Under the pieces are notes generated by a model that was given only the letters and a program-made list of their open reading frames with translations, made no database searches and was not told the DNA's origin. A stretch of 64,000 nt of DNA, taken from the NCBI GenBank assembly GCA_037974665.1, contig CM075770.1:96840850-96904849 (forward strand). Direction: 5' to 3'. This DNA is from Ehretia macrophylla. Its lineage: Eukaryota; Streptophyta; Magnoliopsida; Boraginales; Ehretiaceae. The stretch's first letter is position 1. Each line of letters begins with the position of its first letter. Below are positions 47,577 to 58,985 of this stretch, in pieces. The translations under genes were made by a program, and so were the position numbers.

Positions 47577-48423
47577 TGGTATGGGTGGGGGCTCCAGCCT
47601 GAAAAAGGTCAGCCCATGAGGCTGGTAGTAGCCCCGCTAACATACTGCCCCGGACTTACGAGGACCGCATGGCAAACAGCGTGTATGAAATATTATCCAG
47701 ATAAGGATAAGTATGGCGAGAGAAGTCTGGATGAGGATGGACTCTTTGGGACATTATCCCCTAGGAGTCTATCTCCGTCTAAGAGTTTGATAATCTTTGA
47801 GTATAAATACAAGAGGAACTACGGTGGATCCAGAGACCCGGAAGATCACCTCACAGTTTTTGAGCATCATATGACATTTCATGACGTTCCAGATGCCATC
47901 AAGTGTAGGGCTTTCCTAGTAACGTTGATGGCATCCACTCGGAAATGGTTCGCTGGCTTGACAAAATGCTCGATCTATAACTTTGATCAGCTCACCATTC
48001 TCTCTCGCTCGATTTGTCAGCAGCAAAAAAGCCCCCAAGGCTCACCGCATCGCTGTTTTCCGTAAAGCAGCAAAAAGGTGAGACCTTGCGGGACTTCACG
48101 CAGAGATTCAATCAGGCGGTCCTGGAGGTTCTGGATCTCGACCAGTTAATAGATATGGTTGCGTACATGCAGGGCCTACACTTCAAGCTATTCCAGACTT
48201 TCTTGGGTAAAAGAATGCCCCGAGACCTTGAGGAGATCATGGCCCGAGCCTCCAAATACAGTAGCTCCGAGAAAGTCATGACAGTCAAAAAGGAGGAAGA
48301 GAAGGAGAAGGGACACCCAGCTAAAGGGAAGGCCCAGGACAGCAACAAGAAAAGAAAGGCCCAAAAGAGTCGGACTGAAGGACAGGGAAGCAGCAGCAAG
48401 ACCAAATATGAAAGAGTTTATAC
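47577..48423 (+). mobile_element. Tat-type gypsy fragment, LTR start joined to gag (fossil)
   Basis: Begins with an LTR start (TATGGGTGGGGGCTCCAG) like the complement of the LTR at 62005-63534. It passes directly into gag at about 47800, so the rest of the LTR and the leader are deleted. Gag blocks EDHLTVFEHHMTFHDVPDA, then RKWFAGL and VKQQKGETLRDFTQRFNQA, then MPRDLEEIMARASKY, are typical of Tat-lineage gag. The copia element at 48424 splits it; a short piece resumes at 58941. Broken in several places. Confidence 0.85.
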
Positions 48424-50424
48424 TGAAAGAAAACGTTATATTGCATGAATCAAATTCTATAATTACAAGAATAAGGCGGAAACATTCATGCATGAATCTT
48501 TAAAACGAATAAAACATGAAATAAATACTTTGAACATCTAAACAGTTCATAGTTTAATTCTAAAAGCAAATAAAGTTTTCAAGAATACATTTTTGCGAAG
48601 AACGATGCAAGAAAACTTTACCCTTGCTGAAGGAGTTGTTCTACACGCCAGGAACAATGTTTCTACTCCTCAACTCTGATCTTCCCCTATATTCCAAACC
48701 TTAGTTAAAGTGTTGATCTAACTATGGGACTAGATCTTACAAAACTAAACTAAAGAAAACTGATACGAGTTTCTTTAAAGAGTTGAATCTTACTCGTGAG
48801 AAAGAGAAAGATCTCAAAGAAGATGGTGCAACTGTAGAGCTTGGGATATAGGCCTTTTTATAGGAAAGAACATGCAAGGTAATTATGTCAGAATTCCAAT
48901 GTGAGAAAGGATTAGGACTTTGAATTGTTCTCTAATTCCATATTAAAATAGAAATCCTTCCATCTTGCATTCATACTTCTCCTAAGCGTTCCACCTAGGG
49001 AATGGCACCTAGGACCCTACGCCTAGCCTTGGTTCGCGAGCCAAGGCTCTGGCTCAATCCTCTATGCTTTATTCAATTAATTAATTAATTCCAATTAATT
49101 TTCATGTCCAAATCTAGTCTACTATTTAAGAATAGAATTTTTCTCCAATTCCATAAAAACTATCTTAAATATTTTAGTAGCCTTTAGACTTTAATTAATT
49201 AATTAATTATTTATTTATTTATTTATATAATCCAATTTCAGTCAATAATCAAAATAGAAACTCCTTTCCCAAAAAAAAGATACTATTTATGATTTATAAT
49301 TGCCAATTGATTATATCCTCTCTCAACAAAGCAAAAACTAAGTTTAGTATTGACACTTATAAGGTAAATGACTATAAGGGGGACCAAAGACATAATTATC
49401 CTTCTACTGAAAATGACCAAAATATTTTCGCTAGTCTCCTAGCAATATTTTACATTTTAACCTTAGTCTATTCAACTAAAAGACTACGACTGCATTCCAA
49501 GTTAATTACTGTATGAACAGAAGTTAGTCAATAATATAAAATGCTCAGTCTTTAGACCAACTAAGTGATAATGACCATGATGTTCCTCTATACTCACTCA
49601 TAGTCAAGATAGGTTCACCGATTATACTATTACCTATTTGACTACATCTTACTCTTTAGAACTTTTAATCCATAATCTAACCATCATCTAGAAGTTATCC
49701 ACTTGACCACGGGAGTGACCCACAAGTGTAAAAACTAATACAGCATGTATTACTGTGTGCAGAGATTTAGGATGATCAACCTAGGTCATTCTAAGGGATT
49801 GATTATTGTATAGATTTCGTATTGCATATGTATGTCCCTTCTAACCAAGTCTAGACACGCAAATCACAAAGTTGTTGACCCATATATAAGATCTCACCCA
49901 TAATGACTCAAAGTGTAAGAACCTGACTTCGTCAGTTCATTCACATATCCTCAAGATTAAGAGCACTAGCCCACTTAGAAGCTTGTTGGTATAAGTGACC
50001 TTTTTCTTTGATAGTACGTATTTAGAGTTCACACTTACGGTGGCCCATCCAATGCATACATATATATAAGTGTAATAAGTCTGGAAACCTTATTCATAAT
50101 CAAGGCAGATCACCTTACTTTAAAGGAAACTTATTCACAATAACTTGTACTATAGTAGAGTGCCCAACTCTACTACTTAATTATGGACTAAATAGTTTTG
50201 CTTAACAAGTAACCATGACTTAGACCTTCTATACATAATCACCACGTACCTAAGTCAATACTTGAAACAAGAACCTTATATTCACACACACATATATATA
50301 ATAGTCAACCATATAAAAGAGAAACATGCTCATGAAAGTAAGATGACAATAATTATTTATTGCAAACATCCAGATATATCAATGACAATGTGCTAGTGGT
50401 CTTTTGGACATAGTATTCCTAACA
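48424..50424 (-). repeat. 3' LTR of the copia element
   Basis: Long terminal repeat matching 56953-58940. It includes AATTAATTAATT-type runs near 49080 and 49195. Open frames in it, such as 49289-49516, recur in the partner LTR (57794-58021) but look like translated non-coding repeat. Confidence 0.92.
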
Positions 50425-51838
50425 GACTCCCACTTGCATGAAAAAGTACTAGGTTATGTTATGTAACGACTGAACCCCTATTGACTCAATATCTACAGAT
50501 GAGACCTTCTTCGAAAGTGTCTTAATAAGAAGAACTGCTAAGTCACTCGCAAAGGTAATCTATTACTATGTCTCATTTTTTTGGACGTATCCCCAAATTA
50601 AGTAATATTTTCTCTCAATGTGTTTGTCTTTCCTACGTTTTCTTGACTCTTTATTCAAGTGCTAATTTATTATATTATATACTTAGTCCGGTAAACTAAC
50701 ATATAGTCCTTCGTTCTCCGAATACATTTGAATATATGTTTCACTACTATTTAGTGATCCTTTCATATGCTTGACTGCTATCTGGTTTAGTACACAACAT
50801 GACACATATGAGACTGCCAATTGTTGACGCACTTGGAATCTATCTCATGCTTACTTTCTTATCAGACATTTTGGGGCGCTGATATATGGAAAGTGTAACT
50901 CCAAGCCTGAAGGGCAACAAAACCTTCTTGGAGTTTACATGTTGAACTTAACTAAAACCTTCTCAATATATGTAGCTTGGGATAATGTTAGTGCTTCATT
51001 CTAGTAATCTCAAATGAGCTTAATCCCTAGAACACAACTAGTTTCTCTCAAGTCATACTATTTGCAATTTGAGAAGACAGTCAAACTTCTATGGATGGAA
51101 ACATCCTTACAACGTCCCCAATTAGTAGGATTGTAATCCACATGAAGACAAATAATACCACAATGTTGTTATTCTTTCTCTTGTACACGCATGGATCATC
51201 AATGTTCTGCTCAAAATCAAAGACTTTGATTGCTACATTGAATGGAATGTTCCAAGTCTTAGAGGCTTGCTTAAATCCATAGATAGACCTCTAAAGTTTA
51301 TTGACTAAATTCTTTTTGGCCTTTTGCAATGGATTTTCCTGGTTTCTTTATATAGATGTCTACGTTAAGATTTCTATAAAAGAAAATAGTTCTGAAGTTC
51401 ATCTGCCATGTTTCATAGTCATAATGACAAGCGATGGCCAAGAGAATCGTTATGGACTTTAACATGGCTACTAGTGGAAAAGTCTTCTCATAGTTGATAC
51501 CCTCTTTAGAGTGTATCCTTTCGCCACCACCCTAGCTGTTTGTCCACTCATCTTTTTCTTTTGAAGACCCATTCACACACTAAGGGTTTTACTGTTTCCA
51601 AGTGTAACTACAAGATCCCATACTAAATTGGAATATGTGGACCTCAACTCAGATTCCATTGCCTTGTGCCAATGGTTAGCATCTACGTCCATTATTGCTT
51701 CATCATTACTGGTGGATTTGTCAACCTGATTGGAGACTGCCTCAAAAGACTCTCCATAGTATCAATCTGGTTGTCTTAATATTCTCCTACTACGATAAGG
51801 CTCTGGGTTACTTAACAAAATTCATTGTTTTGGTGTGC
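50425..51838 (-). mobile_element. Copia pol remnant, reverse transcriptase part (fossil)
   Basis: In minus sense, at about 51720-51420, short blocks match a copia RT region: ANHWHKAMESE, then SNLVWDLV and ARVVAKGYT. The rest toward 50425 should be RT/RNase H but is too decayed to place with confidence. Confidence 0.7.
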
Positions 51839-53231
51839 TGTCATAGGCAACTAAAAATAAAACCTGTACTCCAAAAAATATATGTAGTAGTGCGAGTAAG
51901 GAGCGTTCCCACAAAGAGTATCTAGCCTAATTTTATGCTACGTGAATAAGGATTGGGGGTTTTGAGTATAATGAAAACTTAAGAAAAACAACTGAAATTG
52001 AAAATATTGAATTTAATCAGGAAGACGAACCTTGGTCTAAGTCAACATCTACCATCGAAATCTTGTAACTGATCATTGATGCAAATATATATCAATTCAA
52101 ACTTTAAATATTCACCATTGGAATTATTTTTTTTTATCTCTCCTTAGTTGTAGTTAATCAGCATGCACATGACCAAATTAACCCTAACCACTAAACAAAC
52201 AAAGGCAAACGCTAAAATGTTTAATCTAGTAGCGGCCTTAAGAATTAGAGAGATCGATGAAGCTAAACAATACAAGCACAAGCAGTTGCATTTAATTTAG
52301 TTGAACATTCTTCCTAAGATCTAATAATTTCTGACACAACAAATTGTTAAATCGTAGTTGTTTCGCAAGTTAGAGGGATCAAACAATTACGGATTTGATA
52401 TCTAACCTAACAGTAGATTATAATGAATAATAAACTAGTAGGCCTCCTAGTAACTAAATGAGATAATCATGAAATTAAACATAGAAGAACATTTAATACT
52501 GAAAGCATAAATTGAACAATAAAAACTAATTAGATCTCACATTTTTCTTGATTCTGAGACTTCAGTTTTCTTCAACCAAGAATAAAAGCTTAGCCACACA
52601 GAGCCATAAAGAAATTTCGAAGGAGAAGAGGGGAGAGAGAGATGGTCGAAATCTTATGATTTTTCTCCTTATTTATAGTTTGTAAAGCTTAGAAAATCTC
52701 CTAAAATAATGGAATCCTAATCAAAATAAATAAGGAAAACATTAAAGGTAAAGTAAAATCCTAATATAACTAGGAAAGCCTTAAATCAGCTAGAATAGTC
52801 CTAACATAATTTAGGAAAGCTAAAATAGCTGGAATTTTCGTGCACCACCTCCTCCACCATCTACTAGAAACTTCTAGATAATGAATATTCCAGAACGTCA
52901 AACAATATAGGTGCAGCAATTTCATGTCCAATTTCGACCTTGATGCAGCCAATATATCTCAAAACTCAAAACATGAAAGTTGTAGATATTCGTCTTGGCT
53001 TTCCATAGTATCATGAATAATCTTAATCGAAGCTTGGATAAGAGTGTTATGCCCAAATTATGAAAAGATGTCAAAATTGTCCAGAATTGCAAAATTAGCT
53101 TTGTTTTGAACTTAATGCCTCCATTTGCATCCTAAATCAAAATATAAGAATAACGAGTGTATTTAGGCATCAAATAAGTATGAAAGATTAAACATTAAGG
53201 GAGAAAAATATAATATTGTGCATCCTTATCA
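51839..53231 (-). mobile_element. LTR inserted in the copia element, probably Athila/Tat-like (fossil)
   Basis: In minus sense it starts TGATAAGGATGCACAATATT and ends TTGCCTATGACA, about 1.4 kb. A block read as GAGCGTTCCCACAAAGAG near 51900 is like the CGTTCCCACAGGGA block of Athila/Tat LTRs. Copia pol-like sequence lies on both sides, so it is an insertion, most likely a solo LTR. Flanking five-mers (TGTGC, TGTTT) do not match well. Confidence 0.65.
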
Positions 53232-54990
53232 TGTTTCGTTTATAGGTATAGTAAAAGTCTCAATAGAAATTTCTTTTATTTCAGTTTTTGAACTTAACTC
53301 TTAATGGATTATACCTTCATTCTCCGAGTATCTAGCATAGTACTTATTAGTACCATTTGCTCCTTAGGATGGTAGAATATTCTACCACTTGTTCCTTTAG
53401 AATATTATATGAAACGACACATCTTGGACCTTAGCTGCTCTAGCTAAGAAGAAGAGCTACTCAGTACATAAGCTGAATACCCCTATATGTGGATATGTCT
53501 TATACTGGGCTTGCGGCTCGTCCATAACTCACAAGGTGTCTTAGGTACTGATTCAGAAGGCACTTAGTTCAAGAAGTCTAAAGCCATTTCTAAAGCTTAT
53601 CCTAAAACCGATATGGGTAGAGTCGTGTGACTCATCATAGATTTTACCATATCTTGTAGGGTTTGATTACATCTCTTAGATACACTTTTATGCTGAGGAG
53701 TGCTAGGTATAGTCTACTAAGACAATTCCTTTTTGTATATGATTACCTACAAACCCACTCGAGAGACACTAAAACCTCCTTGCTCTAGTGTGCTCATGGT
53801 CCACCATACACATCAGTGTGCACCAATTCCGACACTACTCTTGTCCTATGCCATTTGGAAGAATATGGCCTTTCGACTACCTTTTCTTCTAGGCAAGATT
53901 CATACTGAGCCTATGATTTGAGATCTAATGAGCCCAAAAGCCCATCCTCAACCAACCTCTGAATCTATTCAGGTTTATATGACCCGTATCATAGGTTCCA
54001 CAAGTACAAACCATTAGTGGATGAAATCTTTTTTTTCTAAAAGGAGCTTGAGTATTCAGAATCTACATAATCACAAATTGGAAATAGTCGAATAAAGATA
54101 GAATAAATATATCATGAATACTTCCAGACTTATAAAAACCTTTCTATTAATAGTAAAACAAAATGAATGTATAACAAAAGTAATATTTTAAAACAAACAT
54201 CAAAACTTAAACTTTTTCATGTCTGGGGCTCAATAAATATTGTCTAATTCTAAAAACTCTATCACTAATGATTCCAACTTTAACAGCTTAGATTTTCTTC
54301 TACTTCTTTTGCCTCCCGCTACCTTATTGCCCTTTGCCTTTTCAGTTTCCCCGCATACCCTTTCTTATTTAAACCTTCTATTTGAATCTTAAATCCAAAA
54401 GCAATAGCTTGGGCTACAAAGGCTTGGGCCTTAGATTGCATGATGGCCTTAGCTTCCTGAAGCTCCTTCATTAGCTTTATAAGCCCTATGTTCATCTGGC
54501 TCATATTAGGAGATGGATTTTGGCAACATTTCAAGCAACATGTCCACCTTTTTGGCAGTGTCAAACATGGCCCCCAAGACTTCAGCAATTTTTGAAGTAG
54601 TCTATCATCTTGAGAACATGTTCCCAGATGGACAACTTTTCAGCCATCTTGGTTGTCATGATTTCAATATTAGTGGCTATGTTCTCATGTTGGTCGGCAA
54701 CATGTCAAACATAAAGGCTAGCATGTAGCACTTGGCCATGCTATCTACCTTTCGCCACTTCTCATGGGCCTCCCTTTGGGCATCAATAGAATTATCCCTT
54801 AGTTGAAGGCAAGGCTAAGTCAAGACATACTTGTACCCATCTCTAATAAGTACAATGTCAAGCTTTCTCTTCCAATCACTAAAGTTTGGACTAGTCAGCT
54901 TGTTCTTTGAATGAATAGCAGACAAGGGATTAAAAGAGTCTGTCATATTATTTGGATACTCATGCAACATAATTAAGTATGAGTAAATTA
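53232..54990 (-). mobile_element. Copia gag and integrase-side remnant (fossil)
   Basis: Near 54990-54820 the minus strand carries a copia gag start, NKLTSPNFSDWKRKLDIVL followed by GYKYVLT, as in plant copia elements of the gag type with an LTxxNYxxWKxxL block. About 54590-54320 is later gag. The rest toward 53232 is decayed pol. Confidence 0.72.
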
Positions 54991-54999
54991 TGTATGACA

Positions 55000-56938
55000 T
55001 ATATATATATATATATATATATGAATAGCATGCATGAGATAATGTAATAGGAACTCATGAATGCAAGTGCACAAACATAGATAACCCTTTCAACTATGAC
55101 TAGTGCCCTAGTGATTACTCTTATCACTACTAAGTTTGGCTTCCCAAGATCCGATAACACTTACTCCATAGAGAGATTATACCTATCTTGAGTCAAGTGT
55201 ATATATCATCCCTTATGAGATTTTCTAGATAATCCAGACTTGAGCCTCTGTAGGGAGGTTACTCTTATCAATATCCATAAGGTAATCTATAGCCTAGAAC
55301 TCCACCACAGGGTGTTCGCTCCACTAACATCTTTTATGTGAATTCTCAATTTTAGATCATTCCGCTAAGTCTAGGAATAATGTCACCCTCCGTAGGGAGT
55401 ATACCGCCTGGTAAGGCAAGGTGACATCACCCTTTAACATGATCCGGATACGGAAAGCCATGGCATTTCCTAGTTCCATTTCCCACTCAATTATTTGGAC
55501 TAAGGGTTTCTACTTATGTGATTTTCTTCAATACTTAATTCTTATTTTTCCAAAAAACTAGATTCAAGACTATAATCATTTTGTCTAAAACCTTTAAGTA
55601 TAATATTTTAAATCGCATAAACCTATTCTAGGTTATTATTCTAACCCTGGGTAAAGTCTTCTTTAAGTCTCTAGTCAAGTCTAGGTTTCTAAGGTACAAT
55701 AGTCATCTCAATATTTTCCTTAATCAATTTCAATCTCTAATTTAATTAATCTTTAGGCTTTAATATTTCTAGTCTAATGTCTTGATTAATTATTTATCAA
55801 GAACATAATTTTTTTTATACTTATAGGATTGCCTATAATTTTATCCTATAAGGTAATGCTAATGCTAGACAATTTTGCATAATAAAGCAAAATTAATCAA
55901 TTATGTAAAACCACATAATTTAGTAAACATATATTTCTAGCATTTAATAAACAATTAATTATTAACAACTTCCATAATAATATTTTACACTTTGCTAGAA
56001 CAAAGTATCTGTAAAATTATTCCATATTAAATTTACGTGAATAAAAAAAAGTAAATAAATGAAGTAAAAAAAACAATATTTGATGGTGGGGTGCCACGCA
56101 CATGAGCCGCTCATGACCGCGCTTATCCTCGCGCGCGCGTGCGCACCCTACCCTTTTTTTATTTTTATTTTTTTTGTGTTGTCACAATCCTTGGTTAACA
56201 TGGATTAACTTTTACAAGTTGTCCAATCCAATTACATAACCAATATTCACATTAATATAAACTTTTAACATCACAAGAATTTTTATCGTGAAAACTCAAG
56301 AAAACTTATTTTTTTCATAAATTCCTATATTAATACTAGGGAGTTTATAGTGGTTTTCAAAACTATTACTTGTAACCTTTTAAACTATTGTTAAAAAAGT
56401 AATTTAATCAAAGTTCAATTCCTAATCAAAACCACATAGAAATTAATTACCAATAATTAATTCTAATAATCATATAAACTAATTAGAACACATGATTCAA
56501 TGCATCAAAAGCATATAAACAAATCTGAATTTTTTAGTGTTCTAACATTATTTCTTAGTTTCTATGGAATTTAATTATCCTAAGAATAATTAAAACAAAT
56601 GAATGTTTATCGCGAAAACTCAGAAAAAAAAAAAATAACTTCCATTAATTCCTATGTAAATTTTAGGGAGTTCCAAATGGTTTCAAATTCTATTAATTAT
56701 AACCTTCTAAACTACTAAAAATAAGTAATTTAGTCATTGTATAATTTTAATCCAAAACCATAAACAAATTCAATACCATGAATTAATTTAGTAAATATAT
56801 AAACTAATAAGAACACATAATTCCATGCATCAAAAGCATTAAACAAATTTGAATTTTTCAGTGTTCTTAAATTATTTTCTTAGTTTCTACTACTAAACAA
56901 TTAAACTAGTTTAACTATTTCATGATTTAATCCGTTGT
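55000..56938 (-). mobile_element. Copia leader with an internal duplication
   Basis: A long, AT-rich non-coding leader between primer site and gag. It includes a TA repeat (55002-55021), a GTCACCCTCCGTAGGGAG block (about 55382) and a CGCGCGCGCGTGCG patch (about 56130). Two direct copies of an about 300 base segment lie at roughly 56268-56570 and 56600-56895, both with TTTATCGYGAAAACTCA and ATGCATCAAAAGCAT blocks. Confidence 0.75.
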
Positions 56939-56951
56939 GGCTCTGGTACCA
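56939..56951 (-). other. Primer binding site of the copia element
   Basis: In minus sense TGGTACCAGAGCC, one change from the tRNA-iMet complement, one base from the LTR edge. It sets the minus orientation. Confidence 0.9.
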
Positions 56952-56952
56952 C

Positions 56953-58940
56953 TTAAGGAAAACGTTATATCGTATGAATCAAATTCTATAATTACAAGAA
57001 TAAGGTGAAAACATACATGCATGGATTTTTAAAATGAATAAAGCATGAAATAGCTACTTTGAATATCTAAACAGTTTGTGGTTTAATTCTAAAAGCAAAT
57101 AAAGTTTTCAGAAATACCTTTTCGCGAAGAACGATGTAAGAAAACTTCATCTTTGCTGAAGGAGTTGTTCCTCATGCTTGGAACAATGTTTCTGCTCCTC
57201 AACTCTAATATTCCCCTCTATTCCAAATCCTAGCTAAAGTGTTGATCCAGTTGTGGGACTAGATCTTACAAAACTAAACTAAAGAAAACTGATACGAGTT
57301 TCTTCAAAGAGTTGAAGCTTACTCGTGAGAGAGAGAAAGATTTCACAGGAGATGGTGCAATTGTAAAGCTTGGGATAGAGGCCTTTATATAGGGGAGAAC
57401 ATGCAAGGTAATTCTATCATAATTCCAATGTGGGAAAGGATTAGGACTTTGAATTGTCCTCTAATTCCATATTAAAATAGAAATCTTCCAACTTGCATTC
57501 ACACTTGTCCTAGGCATCCCACCTAGGGAATGGCACCTAAGATCCTACGCCTAGCCTTGGTTCACAAGCTAAGGCTTTGGCTCAATCCTCTATACTCTAT
57601 TCAATTAATTAATTAATTCTAATTAATTTTCAAGTCCAAATCTAGTCTACTATTTAAGTATATAACTTTTCTCCAATTCTGAAAAAACTATCTTAAATAT
57701 TTTAGTAGCCTTTAGACTTTAATTAATTAATTAATCTAATCTTAGTCAATAATCAAAATAGAAACTCATTTCCCAAAATAGAAAAGACTATTTATGATTT
57801 ATAATTATCAATGGATTATATCCTCTCTCAACAAAGCGAAAACTAAGTTTAGTAATAACACTTATAAGGTAAATGGCTTGAAGGGGGACCAAAGACATAA
57901 TTTTCCTTCTACTGAAAATGACCAAAATATTCTCGCTAGTCTCCTAGTAATATTTTACATTTTAACCTTAGTCTATTCCACTAAAAGACTATGGCTGCAC
58001 TCCATGATAATTACTATATAAATAGAAGGTAGTCAATAATATATGACGCTCAGTCTTTAGACCAACTAAGTGATAATGACTACGCTATCCCCTCTATTCT
58101 TACTTATAGCCAAGATGGGTTCACCGATTGTAATATCACCTATTTGACTACATCTCACTCCTTAGAACCTCTAACCCGTAATCTAACCATCTTCCGAAAG
58201 TTATACACTTGACCACGGGAGCTGCCCACAAGTGTAACAACTAATACATCATGTATTACTTTGCACACATATTCAAGATGATCAACCAGGATCGTTCTAA
58301 AGGAGTGATTATTGTATAGATTCCTTATTGCATATACATGTCTCTTCTAACGAAGTCCAGACACCCAAATTATAGAGCTATTGACCCATATATAAGATCT
58401 CACCCATAGTGACTTAAAGTGCAAGAACTTGACTTCGTCAGGTCATCCATATATGCTCAAGATTAAAAGCACTAGCCAACTTAGAATCTTGTAGGTATAG
58501 GTAACCTCTTTCTTTGATAGTACATATTTAGAGTTCATACCTACAATGGCCCGTTTAATGCATACACATGCATAAGTGTAATAAGTCTGGAAACCCTATC
58601 CATGATCAAGGTGGATCACCCTACTGTAAAGGAAACTTATTCACAATAAGTTCTACCATAGTGGAGTGCCCAACTCTACTACTTAGTTATGAACTAAATA
58701 GTTCTTCTTAATAAGTAGCCATGACTTAGACCTTCTATACGTAACTACCACATACCTAAGTCAATACTTGAAGCAAGGACCTTATATTCACATACAGACA
58801 CACACATATATATATAATAGTCAACCACATAAAAGAGATACATGCTTATGAAAGTAAGATGACAATAATTATTCATTGTAAACATCTAGATATATTAATA
58901 ACAATGTGCTAGTGGTCTTTTAGGCATAGTATTCCCAACA
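56953..58940 (-). repeat. 5' LTR of the copia element
   Basis: Partner of 48424-50424 in the same orientation. It starts, in minus sense, TGTTGGGAATACTATG at 58940 and ends next to the primer site. Confidence 0.92.
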
Positions 58941-58985
58941 TACACCCCATTCAACACCCCAAGGGGAGGATTCAAATCGAGTATG
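58941..58985 (+). mobile_element. Short continuation of the plus-strand Tat gag fragment
   Basis: Directly after the copia target duplication, about 45 bases read on the plus strand as gag-like sequence before minus-strand Tat pol begins. This shows that the copia element landed inside gag, not at the junction of the two Tat pieces. Confidence 0.5.

Larger units (their letters stand above)
48424..58940 (-). mobile_element. Ty1/copia element, 10.5 kb with both LTRs (fossil)
   Basis: LTRs at 48424-50424 and 56953-58940 are about 2 kb each; by eye, one 140-base stretch differs at roughly one base in ten, suggesting an age of a few million years at common plant rates. In minus sense the LTR starts TGTTRGGAATACTATG. 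The 5' LTR is followed by a tRNA-iMet primer site (56939-56951), and a purine stretch AAGTGGGAGTC precedes the 3' LTR. Flanking five-mers are TATAC and TACAC, a target duplication with one change. The internal region has a long leader, gag and pol remnants, and a further LTR. It has many breaks and is not functional. Confidence 0.92.

Noticed and set aside
48112-48493. Minus-strand frames over Tat gag
   Set aside because: They are antisense shadows of the gag-like plus strand.
49289-58021. Similar 75-codon frames at 49289 and 57794 as a duplicated gene
   Set aside because: They are the same LTR position in the two copia LTRs, antisense to the element, with no domain.
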